Source: Gibbula magus (taxonomy: Eukaryota > Mollusca > Gastropoda > Trochida > Trochidae). From it: a stretch of 64,000 nt of DNA. Made by a program: the position numbers and the translations under genes. A model generated the notes under the pieces. The model did no database searches. It was given only the letters and a program-made list of their open reading frames with translations, and was not told where the DNA came from. Location of the stretch: the NCBI GenBank assembly GCA_936450465.1, contig OW388304.1, forward strand, positions 12,308,708 through 12,372,707, in the 5' to 3' direction. Positions 20,673 to 33,864 of this stretch are shown here, piece after piece (position 1 is the stretch's first letter; each line of letters begins with the position of its first letter).

Positions 20673-20970
20673 GGTTCTTAGATCATGACCCCTGTGACCT
20701 AGATTGGGGTCACAGAGTCACCAAATCTACAATTTAGAATTCCTATTGTCAAAGGACTCTGCACACAACATTTCAGCTTTTTAGACAGAAGAATATGTAC
20801 ATAGGTTCTTAAAGTTGTGTCCCCTGTCACCCCATTTGGTGCCATGGGGTCAAGAAATCTACAATTTAGAATCCCCATTAGTCAAGGAGTCTGCACACAA
20901 CTTTTCAGCACTCTAGACCTTTTGGAACCAGAGAAGAAGATGAAAATAGGGTTTTAAGGTTGTGACCCCT
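20673..20970. repeat. Diverged tandem repeats of about 131 and 145 bp
   Basis: GGTTCTTA starts at 20673 and 20804, and a GGGTTTTAAGG version at 20949. Shared words are CCCCTGT(G/C)AC, AATCTACAATTTAGAAT, GTCAA(A/G)GA and CTGCACACAAC, then TTTCAGC. It is noncoding as read. Confidence 0.8.
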
Positions 20971-20984
20971 GTGACCTCATCTTC

Positions 20985-21322
20985 AGTTTCAGGAAGATAT
21001 GATGAACGGTTTTGGAGCTGTGCTCCGGAAACGAACCTGTCTCTGAACAAAGTCCAAATTCAACAAGTTTCTATGGAAACGAAAAAAAAAAAAAATTTAG
21101 AAATCTGAAAATATCAAAAGGCACCACTTCAGTTAGTGGGTAATACACATGCAAAGTTTCAGGAAGATATAATGAACGGTTTTGGAGCTATGCAAGTTTC
21201 TATGGAAACGAAAAAAAATAAAATTTTCAGAAATCTGAAAATATCAAAGGGCACCACTTCAGTTAGTGGGTAATACACATGCAAAGTTTCAGAAAGAGAT
21301 CATGAACGGTTTTCGAGTTCGG
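20985..21322. repeat. Tandem repeat of ~129 bp with AGTTTCAGGAAGATAT / GAACGGTTTTGGAG words
   Basis: CAAGTTTCTATGGAAACGAA begins at 21064 and 21193. GCACCACTTCAGTTAGTGGG begins near 21122 and 21251. Related words (CCGGAGCAGAACTC, TTTCTATGGA) appear in the 27-40 kb duplicated segments (for example 30290-30460), indicating a dispersed repeat family. Confidence 0.8.
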
Positions 21323-22330
21323 CCCCGGACAGGCTGATGACTATATAAAAGGGTTTTAAGGATTCGATAATGAAAAGTTTAAATTTACAATTTATCAATA
21401 AGGTGTATAGCCTTTGAAATATGCTCATCGAAATGAGTAAAAACTTGACTAATTGAAATAGAAAGATAACAAGTTTCCCTGATATGTGCTGTGTCCCAAC
21501 ACTCACACAGAATATGTTTGATTGTGAGGGGACACTGACAGGGTATACATACAGGGGGATATTCCCCCTTTAAAAGATTACATTAGATGAACAGTATACG
21601 CATTACTATATATCAACACTCAAAGCAAACGTGTGTGTGCCATAACAACATTCTATTCTTAATCATGCACGATGCGGTGTATAGCCTGTTTCAAGATACA
21701 TGAAGTGAGTATCACTTAAATCATTAGTAGATTTATATTCTTTGTTTTTAAATTTGATGAGGACTAGAACTAGAAACACAAAATATAACGGACAGACATA
21801 ACCATCCAGTCGTGACCAGTCACTTATATACCCTCGCTCTAAACATTGGTCAACTAAAAAACTTCAAGATAGTAAAATGCACATCAATGAAGAGACAGTC
21901 GTAGGAACATGGCGCTATAGTTTTATGTCAGCAAAGCATGCATTTCAGAGATACACTTCAGAAAGGACAATGTGATAATTCTACAGATATTACACCGAGT
22001 CATAATGTGATCAAAACCACAAAAAAAGATTGAGATATTTCATGCATGATTCACTTATATATAGATATTCATGATGCTAAGATCTTTATTCGCGGAGATG
22101 TGTTTCAGACAAAATTTACTCTTTCATTGAGTCATACGTTCACGTTCTACAAAACGCCCAAAATAATCCTGGTGGACATTGTGCCACGTTCGGTGAAATT
22201 AGCATGTTTTAAAAAAGACACACACTGATTTAATGAGTTCTCTAGTATTATAGGAAAATGAAGTCAAAACAATTTTTAAAATTTGCATATATTATGCAAA
22301 TGGTGGTATAAAACATACTGTAAAAGGACG
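21323..22330. other. Spacer, no supported gene
   Basis: A 60-codon plus-strand frame (22046-22228) starts with ATG and has fairly balanced codons, but no motif, splice or poly(A) context. Nothing else was recognised. Confidence 0.4.
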
Positions 22331-22334
22331 ATCT

Positions 22335-22440
22335 ACAGTGTACACATGATAGTGATTATATTATCAAGTTTCGTGAACAGTTAAAGTTGTGAGCGGAACA
22401 AAAAGACTGACGGACGGACGTACGCACTGATGGTCACGCT
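22335..22440 (+). repeat. Dispersed repeat ending in GACGGACGGAC (inverted partner at 47040-47165)
   Basis: ATAGTGATTATATTATCAAG, then GTGAGCGGAACAAAAAG and GACGGACGGAC, match the reverse complement of 47040-47165 in order. Repeats ending in GACGGACGGACG-like tracts are common in molluscs. Confidence 0.7.
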
Positions 22441-22717
22441 GCTTCTTTGTAAGGGAGGTTTAAATGTCTTCTCATTAAATATGATGACAGCATAGTCAAT
22501 CATGGCTCACATGACAGTGATAGATACATTGGTGGATTGAAATGTCATCATTATTCATACCCTGCATATTTATGGAGTGTGGATGGATAAGATGACATTA
22601 AACATAAAACACAGATCTCAACTTCAACTGGTGAGTCGGATCATTCTTTTTTTCCATTTTCTCATCGCCATGTATCTAGGATCTCATGGATGTTTTAAAT
22701 CAAAATTGACAACATTG

Positions 22718-23348
22718 TACAGCTGCATACCGAAAGGTTGTTCATCTACATGTACATGTGTATTTTAGTGCATATATCATGTAAAATGACGTATTAACGT
22801 CAATAAAATTAAATCACATACAATGACAATGAATCATGATATATCCATGGGTAAAATTATTCTCAAACGCATCCTGTGATCGTAATGTCAGTGGTTCATG
22901 TTTGTGAAATTTGGCATGTTGAAACACACAAAAGGGGTCAAATGTGGAAAATTCAAATTTCATAAATTGTCAAACAAAAGTTTTATTCCGACTAAATGAG
23001 AACACTTTCATCACAAACATTGAATGAGCATAAGAGTTTGTTATGTATGAATGAGCATATGTATGTTTGACCCAGACGATCACTGAATATTTCACAGAAA
23101 AGAAAAACTGCAGTTTTGAAAATATTGACCCCTGGTCACGTCAAAAAGCTGCCAAAATTGTAACTGTTTACTATGATGCATCAAATCAGGTTATGTAATG
23201 GAACACTCAACTGTCTTCTTATACTGTAAAATGCATAGTGATCTATTTAGTTTTCGCGTTGATACGATTCTTCAAAGACATGCCAAATTACATTATATAT
23301 GCACCGAAATAAACAAGTAGATGAAGAAACTTTCAGTATGCAGCTGTA
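22718..23348. mobile_element. Tc1/mariner-like MITE, ~630 bp, with ~31-bp terminal inverted repeats and TA flanks
   Basis: The left end CAGCTGCATACCGAAAGG (to about 22749) and the reverse complement of the right end, CAGCTGCATACTGAAAG (23317-23346), match at about 28 of 31 positions including TTCATCTAC. Both ends are flanked by TA (TTGTA|CAG and CTG|TATAT), the target-site duplication expected of Tc1/mariner superfamily elements. The interior has no transposase frame. A diverged copy in opposite orientation lies at about 62003-62522. Confidence 0.8.
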
Positions 23349-23429
23349 TATTTCACCTTGCAGAATACGAATATTACTTTGTAAATAATAATAATTGTAA
23401 TGTGGGTATTTATAATTCCCTTCCTCCAG

Positions 23430-23615
23430 GTACTAATACCTGCTCATGGTGCGACACACATATTACCCCTTGTCAACGAGTACAGAACACTCCCTGGGGA
23501 GACTACATACGCACAAGGTTCAAATTCAGACTTCGAACACTTCGAACTAAGTCACTTAGCCAGGGTGACACCACAAGTCTCTCACTCATGTCTCAGTGTG
23601 GGGCAAGGAATGTAG
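23430..23615 (+). CDS. Candidate terminal exon of an unidentified gene
   Basis: A strong acceptor (TTATAATTCCCTTCCTCCAG) ends at 23429. From there a frame in phase 0 encodes about 61 residues: it starts VLIPAHGATHILPLVNEYRT, contains TYAQGSNSDFEHFELSHLAR, and ends SVGQGM before TAG at 23613-23615. Base composition is richer in GC and codons are balanced compared with the flanks. An AATAAA lies 120 nt downstream. I do not recognise the protein. A different frame through the same DNA is open longer (23321-23749), but it starts inside the MITE end at 23317-23347 and ignores the acceptor, so it is less likely. The earlier exons were not identified. Confidence 0.35.
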   Translation, partial: VLIPAHGATHILPLVNEYRTLPGETTYAQGSNSDFEHFELSHLARVTPQVSHSCLSVGQGM

Positions 23616-23734
23616 CGAGTAACCCGCCGCGCCCGTTGTTGCTGAACTGCACTGATAGTGGTAAACTGAGCTATGTACATGACCACGTGCCACCACGTAT
23701 TTTGTATACAAAATATATGACTTTATCACTCACA

Positions 23735-23740
23735 AATAAA
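23735..23740 (+). terminator. Polyadenylation signal AATAAA for the 23430-23615 exon
   Basis: Canonical hexamer 120 nt after the candidate stop, followed at about 15-20 nt by a T-rich stretch (AACTTTTTCTG). The call is conditional on the exon. Confidence 0.3.
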
Positions 23741-23755
23741 AGGTATTGAGGATAA

Positions 23756-25189
23756 CTTTTTCTGCAATACTCATCACTGTATGTGTACCTTCAATATTTC
23801 AAATATTGCAAGCACTGGATTTCTCAACAGCTGAGACGCACTGTCGTCCTTTGTGGTGAATGTTCGTTAGATTCATTTTCTGTAAATCTCATTATGCACA
23901 AGGAGGGTCGACATATGTTACAAGCCATGGATGTTTATACAAGAGTTTACATTTCAAAGATAACCCAGCAAGTGCAGGAACGTAAATAAACGTTTATCAA
24001 GCCAGTGTATTGACTACAAACATCGCGTCATGCGACTATGAAGTTTAATTTAATATCTATAGAACATATATAGGTGACGTCTACACAGAGCAGCACTATG
24101 AACATGGTAAAGTAGAAACACGTATTTATATATGTGTGCTAAGAATGAGAACTGTGCATTTTTGTTTGTTATTGAACTACTTAGGAAGGAAATAAAGTAT
24201 TCGCACTTCGTGGCTTTCTTCTTGTAAGTCAATATGGATCAACATATACATCGAGAACTACCCAAGTAGTTTCTAACGACTTTTCCAGAAACGAAGTGAA
24301 TTTGAAAAATGTCTTACATACATGTATGTACATATGCTTTCACAATAAAGTTATTTTTGAGAGTTGTATATTTTCAAAATATGTGCAGATGCTAAACACG
24401 TCAGCTTTGTGGGTGTTCAGGTACCCAACTGTAGTACTTGATTCACACCAAGGGATGAATGAACGTTGCAACTAATATGACACTTTTTTTGTATTGGAAA
24501 GTAATGTGTGTTGTAAAAATAAAAAAAATGCTGATTTACTGGATTAAGTGGCAAAGCTTGCATAAACGTGTTCATCATGTATGGTAAAATTTTAGTTTTA
24601 ATACTTTGAAGGATAGAGGTGTACATTGTATCTTTTGATAATCAATGCATCATTGTTAATATAACTCCCTCTTCCTGTTACAATATATTATATCATGTGA
24701 CCTATGTATTTCTAAGGTGTAATAAGTATTAGAGTAATCGCCCCTGGAGACAAGCGTTACCTAAACGATATTGAGCAACACATTGCCAATCCTGGGGGAT
24801 ATGAAAGACAATACCATAAGAGAGTTTTACTATGTTATAATGTCACAAAAATACAAACGACAAGTTCCTTGTTCGACCAATCACTCACTTCAGGGTTATA
24901 TACCATAAAAGCAAGTGAATTTGTTTTGGCATGTTTATATGTTCATTTAAAATAAAACTTTATGCAGTATATCTTTACAATACAGAGTAAAACAGCCCAT
25001 TACACGACCCGTTTATCATTGAAGAGGACACGGAATTATGTACATATAATGGTATTGTTAATAAATAAGTTGATCATCCATATATATCCTTGTCTTCTTC
25101 ATCACACCAACTAGAATACCTCTCAACACCAGGCGAGTATTCGTAGTCGTAGTAAACGGTGCCATGTATTAAACGAAACCTGCTGGCGT
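23756..25189. other. Spacer, no supported gene
   Basis: Several minus and plus frames of 60-70 codons were inspected; none has start, splice or motif support. Confidence 0.45.
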
Positions 25190-25345
25190 GCATTTTAGTG
25201 TAAACACCTTTTACTATTTCGGGGATGGGAAATGGCTTAACCAAACAATAGCCATTTGTTTTAGAACTCTATATATTGTTTGAGGAAGATTGCTTTGAAA
25301 TTGGTAACATTTATTTTCATTTTGTGAAAAACTCTTTATTTTCTT
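25190..25345. repeat. Interspersed repeat, copy 2 (partner at 19430-19590)
   Basis: Same orientation and word order as copy 1 (GTAAACACCTTTTACT, ATGGCTTAACCAAA, TTGGTAACATTTATTTT). The minus strand is open across part of both copies but the peptides align poorly, so a coding origin is uncertain. Confidence 0.6.
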
Positions 25346-27448
25346 TAGAAAAATTTCTGCAGTCCCTTTAAGCGCAGGGAATACCTGATTTGGTGCCATT
25401 TTAATCACAAAAATATGGTCCATTATTTAGTCAGAAAGGCCAGATGGGCTTGTGACATGGCATGACATCCGGCGTCCTTGTGTCCGTTTATCCGTCCTTA
25501 AAAATCTCTTTTTCATCTTCTTTCCCAAATCCCAAGAGCTGGAATCCGAAATAAATAGCCTCCTTGGCCAGTGGGGATTATACATTCGATATAGATTTGG
25601 TGACACTGATATCCTGTGGCCCGTATTAAGGACCTGTGACTAGTGGCCCTTATATGGTCGCCATGTAGATTTTGTGACTCAAAATTAAGGGCACATGCCT
25701 GAACCTACATACATATTTTATATCGTCTTCTCCAAAATTAAAGGCCCTAGGCCACTGAGGTCTCTTGTACTGCGTCAACTGACTCCTCAGCTAATGTGGA
25801 TCATAATCATAGCTGGTGCCACGTCCTATATTCAACTTCTTCCCACAATTGATAGGCTTAGAAAGCGAGTGGGATTATGAATTGTAAGCCAAGAGTATTT
25901 TCGTTGTTGTATTTTATATGTTTTCTTTCGAATACAGCCAGAGTGAATTATTTAGTTAATACATTTATTATGTCAACTTAGTCTTGTTAAATGAGGACCC
26001 ATCGCATCCTTTTTGGACTAAGGACAACTGCTGAATGATACCGTAAACTTGAAAAATACATTGTACAACTTAAAATTTAAGCAATTTACTTATCGTGTGT
26101 ACATGCTGTATGAACTTCTAACTGTGTAGACACGTCTGACATTAACTGATAACATGAAACTGTAAAACTCGTCTAATAGAACAGCCGCAAAATTGTTCAC
26201 TCAAATGCAGATCATCTAAATATTTTCATTAGAAAATACTGATAGTTTACATTGACAGTTTAATGCCACACGACCAATGAAGAAGTCATTGTTTGAAAAC
26301 AAATACAACATTGAAGGCGGTGTTTATAAGCTGTTTGGTATCATACATTAACATTATGAAATACAGATGAGCAGTTTACATCCAGAGTTCCATCGTTAAA
26401 GGGTGACATGTTGAATTATCTCAACACTGCACAATTGTTCATTTCACAATGCTTTTGAAAGACAAAGCAATTTTAGCATAAGCAGATCTGGCTATCTCCA
26501 CAACTTCTATTTACACGTGATACTACTAATTGTCAGGGGAGTACACATTCCACCACATTACCTTGAAGTTATGTCATATTTTCCAAAGCACGTGACTCAA
26601 TTAATCTAAATAAAGTTATATGTTTTGTTAATAATACCTAACAGTCTTATAACGAAACAGCAAATATAAATTTAGATGCATTGGTGACTCAATAACTATC
26701 CATTTATTATGTACCGAATTCGCATACCGTTATTCCCCATACACTTATTCACTTGACGTATAATGTCTTACTCAATGGAATCCATGGTCACGGGTATGCA
26801 GAGCTGAGAAAATATGGCAGGTCTTGAAGGTGTCATGTTGTTTTTCATTGTTAACACTGCTAAATGGTTAACCTATTGACTGTAACGTTAAAGAATGTCT
26901 TTCTTTTTGCTCTAAATCTATATTATACAGCCTACTAGTATGCTAATCATTTAGATGTCATAACTTAAAATGCAAAGGGGTGCATATTACCTCCGTGCTA
27001 TTTATCTATTGATACATCTTGAAATATTACATATCATTTCATAAAAATTAAGAACAGTGTCATTCATAATGAAGAACAAAGAAAGCAAATTGTTAATTTT
27101 TATTGTTTCTTTTTGGTAGAAATTTCAAAATAAGACCCTCATGGATGTTAAGCATACATTCAGAACATTTATATTTACATTATTAGTATCTGAGTATTAT
27201 TCTATTGTTTTAATCAGAATTGATCGAACTAAGTTGTTTGAACATTATTTATTTCAAAAGAAAGGGATTGGTAAAAAGCGTATTCCGGATGAAGTATTAC
27301 ATTGTCAATATCTCTTTCTTCTCCTTTGATTTATAGTGATTTAGAAAGTTATACTTATGGCTGAATGGTCCTATTTGTTTCCGGGTAAGATATCTGCATA
27401 AAATACGAGATTAAATAAATCCTGGGTCCCGTAAGTGCCATACATTAG
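25346..27448. other. Spacer, no supported gene
   Basis: The 25440-25700 part (CATGACATCCGGCGTCC and following) is less AT-rich and resembles dispersed molluscan noncoding repeats. A plus frame of 63 codons at 25452-25643 is unsupported. The remainder is AT-rich without structure. Confidence 0.45.
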
Positions 27449-27520
27449 AAAACATAGTCCCAAGTTTTTAATTTCTTAAGTCTAAATTTGTTTGGGAATA
27501 AAAGATAAAGATAAAGATAA

Positions 27521-27530
27521 ATATATATAT

Positions 27531-27620
<90 letters not shown>
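27521..27620. repeat. (TA)n microsatellite preceded by (GATAAA)n
   Basis: A nearly pure TA run of about 100 bp with one slip (ATAATA at about 27540), preceded by three GATAAA units. Copy B of the duplication lacks it (GATTGAAATAAATATTTG), so it expanded in copy A or contracted in B. Confidence 0.9.
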
Positions 27621-27624
<4 letters not shown>

Positions 27625-30600
27625 TTTGATTAATTCCTTAAATTATGCGTATGATCATGCTTCCTTATCAAGTACCGAGAGACAAGGATTAATTACATGT
27701 TTACCAAAAGCCAATAAACAATTTCTCAAATCGAGGAGTCCCACAGACCTCTATTATACGCCATGACTACGAGTCCCCCGTCCTACTAAGGCCTGGTCTT
27801 TACACGTTGACAAAAATGCTGACATGATTTCTTTTTTTATTTACGACATTTTTGTGTTTGGAATGAAGAGATAAACAAAATGTATACAATCATTTATATA
27901 AATAAAGCCTTCTAAATATGTGTTATTATTCCAAATAGTCAATAATTTCACCCCTACACTCCATCTCAACAGAAACGAGTGACATTTTCTATGTCCAATG
28001 TTTTCTGAGGCTAAAAAATTATAGTTATCTGCCCCTTACTTTTGTTAAAACCTTGAAAACAAGACCTGAGGCGTGGGTTTGAAACTGATGCGGGTGGAAA
28101 CCAGACACAATTTCTTTTTGGGGGCCTAAGCGCCCAAGTTCTAAATAGAGGAAATACGGTATTCTTCATTGATAAAGATTAAACTTCCTGTACAGCTTTG
28201 TTTCTTTTGATTGTCTTTTTTGTCTTATTAATATCAACCCATTCAACTAACGAAACAAACTATTAAATGCACGTCACTCACCAACGAAGCTTTGCAATGT
28301 TGAAAAGGATATTACAAGCCAGCGTAGATAGAATAGATAATGAGGCCACGAAGTATCAAGGTCGTAAACTGGATGTTATTCTCGTCAGCGTAATCCTGTT
28401 ATTAACCAGGCATGAACCGCAATCTGGTTGCAACAGTTCTGCACTCAAACGGCCCTGAAGCATTCCCTGATTACCCTGTCACTGTTCAACACTGATCTGC
28501 AATTCCTACATTGATAGAAGTATTGACACATAGACATTCTCCTGAATTTTAGATTTTGAATACATTCAATTTAGCCTGCTATAAAACGTTTATGGTTGGG
28601 ATCACAACGAAGATGAACAAATACCTCGAAGTCACCCAAAGAGGGTATGGGTGATAATAATGATATGGACTAATATCAATTCTTTTTCACGTCAGTGAGA
28701 GTATAAACGTCAGGGACGGAATCATAGTTAATAGGCTTGTCATAAAATGACCATTTCAGATAAAACTATAAATATCATAGCATCAATGTAGAAAGTGATT
28801 ACTCAAAATGTCTAATTCCCTTATGATCGTCTCACTTTAGTGGTCTTCTAAAACGATACGATACGATATTCCGTGATCTTGTGATTTGAGTTGTACATTA
28901 AACACTGGTACTTGACACAAAACTAGTCGTCAGAATTAATTTGTGCATTGTATTTATTTGTACCTTTGTTACATAAACAATGAGTACACCAAGTCAACGC
29001 GATTAATAGATACAGTGCCCATGCTGGATATAAATATGAGAACTAATTCACGGAGTTTTAAAACGGATATACAGCGACCTTCAGAAGATCAGTAAATAAT
29101 TAGTACATGTGGGCAGAGAGGAAATCTTGGACACCATATTCTCTGCTGTGACCACTTTACATCAAATGGATATACATATAATCATGACAGCCTGAAGGAC
29201 TCCTGGATTTTGCCGAATATCTTATTTGCAAAACTTTTGATCGTGTTGATTTTTAAGTCTGATGGATACTTTTTTTTACAAAATTACCCACAGATCATCC
29301 ATTGCTATTAAGTGCGAGGTGACTACATGTTGCAAGATTTTGAATAAAGAATGGTATTTTCATGCCTATGGTTTTCTTCGTTATTGTCACGTGTCGAGCA
29401 ACACGCCTCAAGCAAAATGCACGTGCAGCACGCCTTAGTTTCCAACCGTTGATTCCTGGTGGAGAATCAACTGTAGCGACAATAGGGTGACGTCACTGTA
29501 GTGGTTTACCTTACTGTTAAACTGATATATATATATATATATTGGTTATTTAGAATTGACAGTTTCTAAAAATTGAACAATTGTCATAATATAATTTTAT
29601 TTGATTAATGAAATAGTGTGAATATATACATTGGAAAATTTCACCTCATGAATCCAAGACTTCTTCCATTTTATTTTATTTAAAATTCAACTTGCACAGT
29701 CACAATAAATATACTATCGTTTCAAAATCATAATGCATCAACCCCTATAAACCAACCTTTTCTCATTGTATTCGGTGTTGCCATCATAAATGCTTTACTG
29801 CTAATGAGACCACGTTACAACGAGATTAGACTTGTTATCTATTCCGGAAGTCATGTGCCACTTCCCTAGTTAAAGTGACCTACTCTCTCTGATAGTGTGC
29901 TTCATTTTCATTAGATCCACGGTACATATTCTTCTTGGACAGGTTTACTTGTAGGCATGGTGTGTCTAATTATTCGATCATTCTGATATGCACAGATATG
30001 TTTAATGAGAGGTCCTTTATATCATGTATGGTATTGAGAAAACATTAAAAGGTACATGTTTTAGCATTTTACTTTCATTCAGCTAAAATAAGTACCAATT
30101 TATTTTGGATTGTTTGTATAGGGTAATATATTAGTTCGGGGTGTACATCATTTTAACCCCTGCAAGCGATTCGGGCTCATTAAGTTTTTCTCTATATCTT
30201 CATGAAAATTTGTATAAGTATTAAGCAAGAAGTGCAGATTCAAATTTTTGGGTTTTAAAGTTATTCCGTGTGTTATGTGGTATTCCGGAGAAGAACTCTA
30301 AAACCGTTATATCTTCCTAAATGAAACGTGGTATGTTAATCATCAATGTGTAGATGTGACTTTAAAGGTTTTCAACTTCTTTGGATTTTTATTTTGACCG
30401 TTTCTATGGATACGCCAATTATTTTTAATTCCCGGAGCAGAACTCAAAACCATAAGCCTTGGTTCAATGAAACTTAATATGTGAAACAGCCATCAGATGT
30501 TGATATGTTCCTTTTCGAATTTTCACCTTAACTATCCCTGATAAAGGTTGTGTCCTTTTCCAGAGCAATTCGTCTTATAATTTTCTTTCAAGAGCAGAAC

Positions 30601-32606
30601 TCACAAGCAATAAGACCTTTAATACGGAAGCACTTGGTAGTTCAACTAATTATCATTCTTACATATTATATACACGTAGCTTCTGAGGATGAAAATTTCG
30701 TGTAATTTGTATTTTCAGCTGTTTTTTATGGAACAGAACAGAACTCGATAAATGTTGAATGAAGTCAATGAAATTTGGGTTGTGTAACAGACATATATTT
30801 ATTGGATGCATTCTTTCAAAACACTACAACACGTTTTTGTTGCAAGCTGCATTTAAACAACACACAATACCAAACTCTATTTACTAATGTGTTCAATTCA
30901 TATATAACTATATATGGTGACCTAATGTGGTGCTGAATTTCTCAAGTTTATCTATATCATTAAAGCTTTTACTTAAGGCATTATCATATAACGTTTCTGA
31001 CAACAGCGACATTATCACAAGGGAATACTGACAAGTACTGGATCAGCTGTCAAAGAACCGTGTTCCAAAAGTTAGATTGACGGACTATAATGTTGAATAA
31101 GTATTGTTCAATATAATTTTACCTCCATTCCATCTCTTGGCGACGCTGTCTGCTTTCTGCATTACTCTTACATGTGTGCATGACATTAGTTTGTTTCACA
31201 GGGGTTCGAATCGCCTTTTGGACAATATTTTTAAAATTCAAAATCTAGATGTTTGCAGTCGTATAATATAGAATCAACTTAATAGATTAGATTTGTTATT
31301 TTTATATGTTATTCTAGGCCCGTAATGCATGTCTTGATAATCGCATAACTTAAGCGGTGGGGCATCAATGGACAAAGTCATCAAAGTGACAGTATTTTGC
31401 ATTAAGTTGCAGTTGACTCTGATTCGTGCCAAAACAGCACATGTACCGATTTAAATTCAAATCATCACTTTGACGTGTATGAAACTTGTTTAAATTGAAA
31501 CCGCGCCCTACGGCCTTTTATAAAATCAGACGCTCTCTGTGTTTTCTAGTAAAACTGATCTAAAGTGCCACTCAGATCTGTCCTTTTGTCTACTATAGTT
31601 ACCAAAAGTGTGGTTAAACACTGGGCGTGCGCAAGCCATCGTTCATTCGATCAAAATAATTTCCTCCCTTTTATCACTATCCTTTATCCACTATCCTACC
31701 ATTAAATAGAACTTTCAGCCAAAGCAACTAAATTTACGAATATTTTGAGTATAATTTTAATTTCCATCTAAAATAACATTTTTTTCTTTTGATGATGAGA
31801 AAGCTAAGCATGAACCGGATGATTCAATTATGTGTATCTTAATGAAAACCTTCCGAAAATAAATATTATTACCGTCATACACATGTTTACTCTAAATTAT
31901 GTCTGAAACCGATAAATGGTCTAATATTATTAGGAGGTAAATGTATTTTAACTCGATAAATATGCCAAAAGAACTCTCGTGCAATGGTGCCAAAAGAATC
32001 TAAATCACTAAATGGCATAAAAACAACGTATAAGCTTTCAGTTAATATTATTTAGAGACATACGTTCAGATATAAATTGATTAAATGGTCATCCATCTCT
32101 TGCACTTAATCATGAAATCTATAGTGATCGATTGATTTAGAAATGCAAGATAAATATGATTATGTAACTGAAAACTCAGCACAATCCGCAAGTATAGAAT
32201 GTTTGATCTTTGAACTGCAAATTGAATTCTACCTTCAATCATGGTCTAACGCTATATGTAAACATCACTTAGAAATAAAATTATCTCATTTAATTATGTT
32301 GAATCTAATAAGGTACTAGTCTGATTTCCACAATTAAAACATGTCTGATTGAAGTTGAAAGAGGGATCTGACGGGAACATTTGCCGGGTTACTGCAACCA
32401 GACAGGTGACCTTGAGATAGGAAGTAGATAGCAGTCATAGTCGTCTTCGTCTAATAACTCTGATTAGGTCCTTATCTGGTTGCCTGCACATTAAAGTATA
32501 CAGAAGGGAAGACAAGCCAAGTCGGACAATACAAAAATGATCACAGAATGGTGCACCATCAAACAATACAAATTTGTTTTAAAATATACATGGTCTAAGT
32601 GTTACT

Positions 32607-32840
32607 CTAAAAGAACATTTTAACTGTCAGTTTCCTCTCCCTCTTTAGAACGACTTTAGAACGAACTTTACGGAAATGCATTCTCTTCCCACAGAGGTGC
32701 TCCCTTCTGATTTCCAATCCTAACCTCTGTTCTTCTCTGAGAATGTTATCGGCTAGAAAGGGCGTGTCCTGATTAGTTGTATTTGAATCTAGTTGTGCAA
32801 TCGGGAACGCCGTTGTGAAAGTGACATTTGCCAATGACAC
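32607..32840 (-). other. Minus-strand frame open in both duplicates, copy A member (77 codons)
   Basis: ATG-initiated; starts MSLANVTFTTAFPIAQLDSN and contains REEQRLG and GKRMHFRKV. Between A and B the first ~59 codons differ by about four amino-acid changes (T/A, D/E, L/S, H/Y) and about two silent changes, with no indel. After codon 59 the copies are out of register. The silent/replacement ratio does not show purifying selection. No motif is recognised; an N-terminal NVT sequon is the only visible feature. Probably not a gene, but it is the only frame retained in both copies from an ATG with few changes. Confidence 0.12.
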
Positions 32841-33864
32841 TTCATAATTCTATTTGTAAAACAGAAAGGTAAGCTAAACGTTTTCTCGTTTAATGTGTTT
32901 TCCTTGAAATATGCTATCTTATTTTGTAAAAACAATTCATCATAAACATGCAAATAAATGAAGAAGACCAATTCAGAACAAAAACCGAAAATAGTTTATT
33001 TGTGTTACAGTATTTACATCCGACATATTCGAAGGACATATGCGATTTATTAGCACAACCCTTTACTGTCAACTAATCTTTGAAGTCACTCGGTCGAAGC
33101 AGCCGATGAAATATATGTTATCATTGGATAAGAAGCAGAGATACAGTATGCAGTGCCTCTATTCCCCAGCTAAGGAATGTTGCATGTACCAAGATATATG
33201 GTCTAATGTAACAGAGGTTAGGATCGGAAATCTGAATGTAGCAACCTTATTACGTCATCATGTTACTCTACGTTTTGCTTTCATGAGTCACAGAGAAACA
33301 TGATTCGTCATGATGATACAGTGTTTACAATGTTTAGCCTAGAGCCTACAGTTAGACATAAATGTAAGAATATGTACAATTTTCACAATACGTATTTGAT
33401 GAATAAGTATATGTTTCCAAATACGAGAGTGACATACTCCTACAGGGATTATTTATTGAAAAGTACGCAGATCACTAGCATTGGAAGTGGTGATGCTGCT
33501 TCCAAACGTTAGTATATACCTCAACCCAATGCCTAGCAATAGCATCAAAACCATTAAACAACAGCGAGTTTTTACTATTAATAAAATTCCAAGCTCTTGA
33601 AAATAATGTCAAGTAGTGGATGACCAGGGTAGTTTTACAGATTTTATTTCTGTTTATTTCACATTTTATTTATTATTTATTTCACATGCCTTACTCGTTC
33701 ACCGAAATTGACAATATGTGTACTTAAGTTCAACATTTAATTCAAATCACATGTTGGGATTCTCATAAACGTGCCAACTTTATGCAGTGTTTTGCCGAGT
33801 GTCTTTATAAACATTTAAAGGTCTGTTTTGGTGAATCCCTCTATCCAGGTCATTTGTTGCCAGA

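Larger units (their letters stand above)
27449..33842. repeat. Segmental tandem duplication, copy A (~6.39 kb)
   Basis: Starts at AACATAGTCCCAAGTTTTTA and ends at GTTTTGGTGAATCCCT. It is collinear with copy B (33865-40088) over its whole length; by eye most stretches are well over 90% identical. A-specific material: a (TA)n tract of about 100 bp at 27521-27620, about 175 bp at 29050-29225 absent from B, and a short (TA)n at 29524-29542 where B has about 240 bp of extra sequence. Short open frames inside (28267, 32607 and 33040) change at mostly amino-acid-altering sites between copies or are frameshifted, so no conserved protein is indicated. Function is unknown. Confidence 0.95.

Noticed and set aside
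23321..23749. 142-codon ATG-initiated frame
   Set aside because: It starts within the terminal inverted repeat of a MITE, runs through a strong acceptor, and overlaps a better-supported frame (23430-23615).
25440..25700. GC-richer stretch with CATGACATCCGGCGTCC as a possible exon
   Set aside because: Frames are short, and the sequence resembles dispersed noncoding repeats of molluscs with CCGTCCGT-type words.
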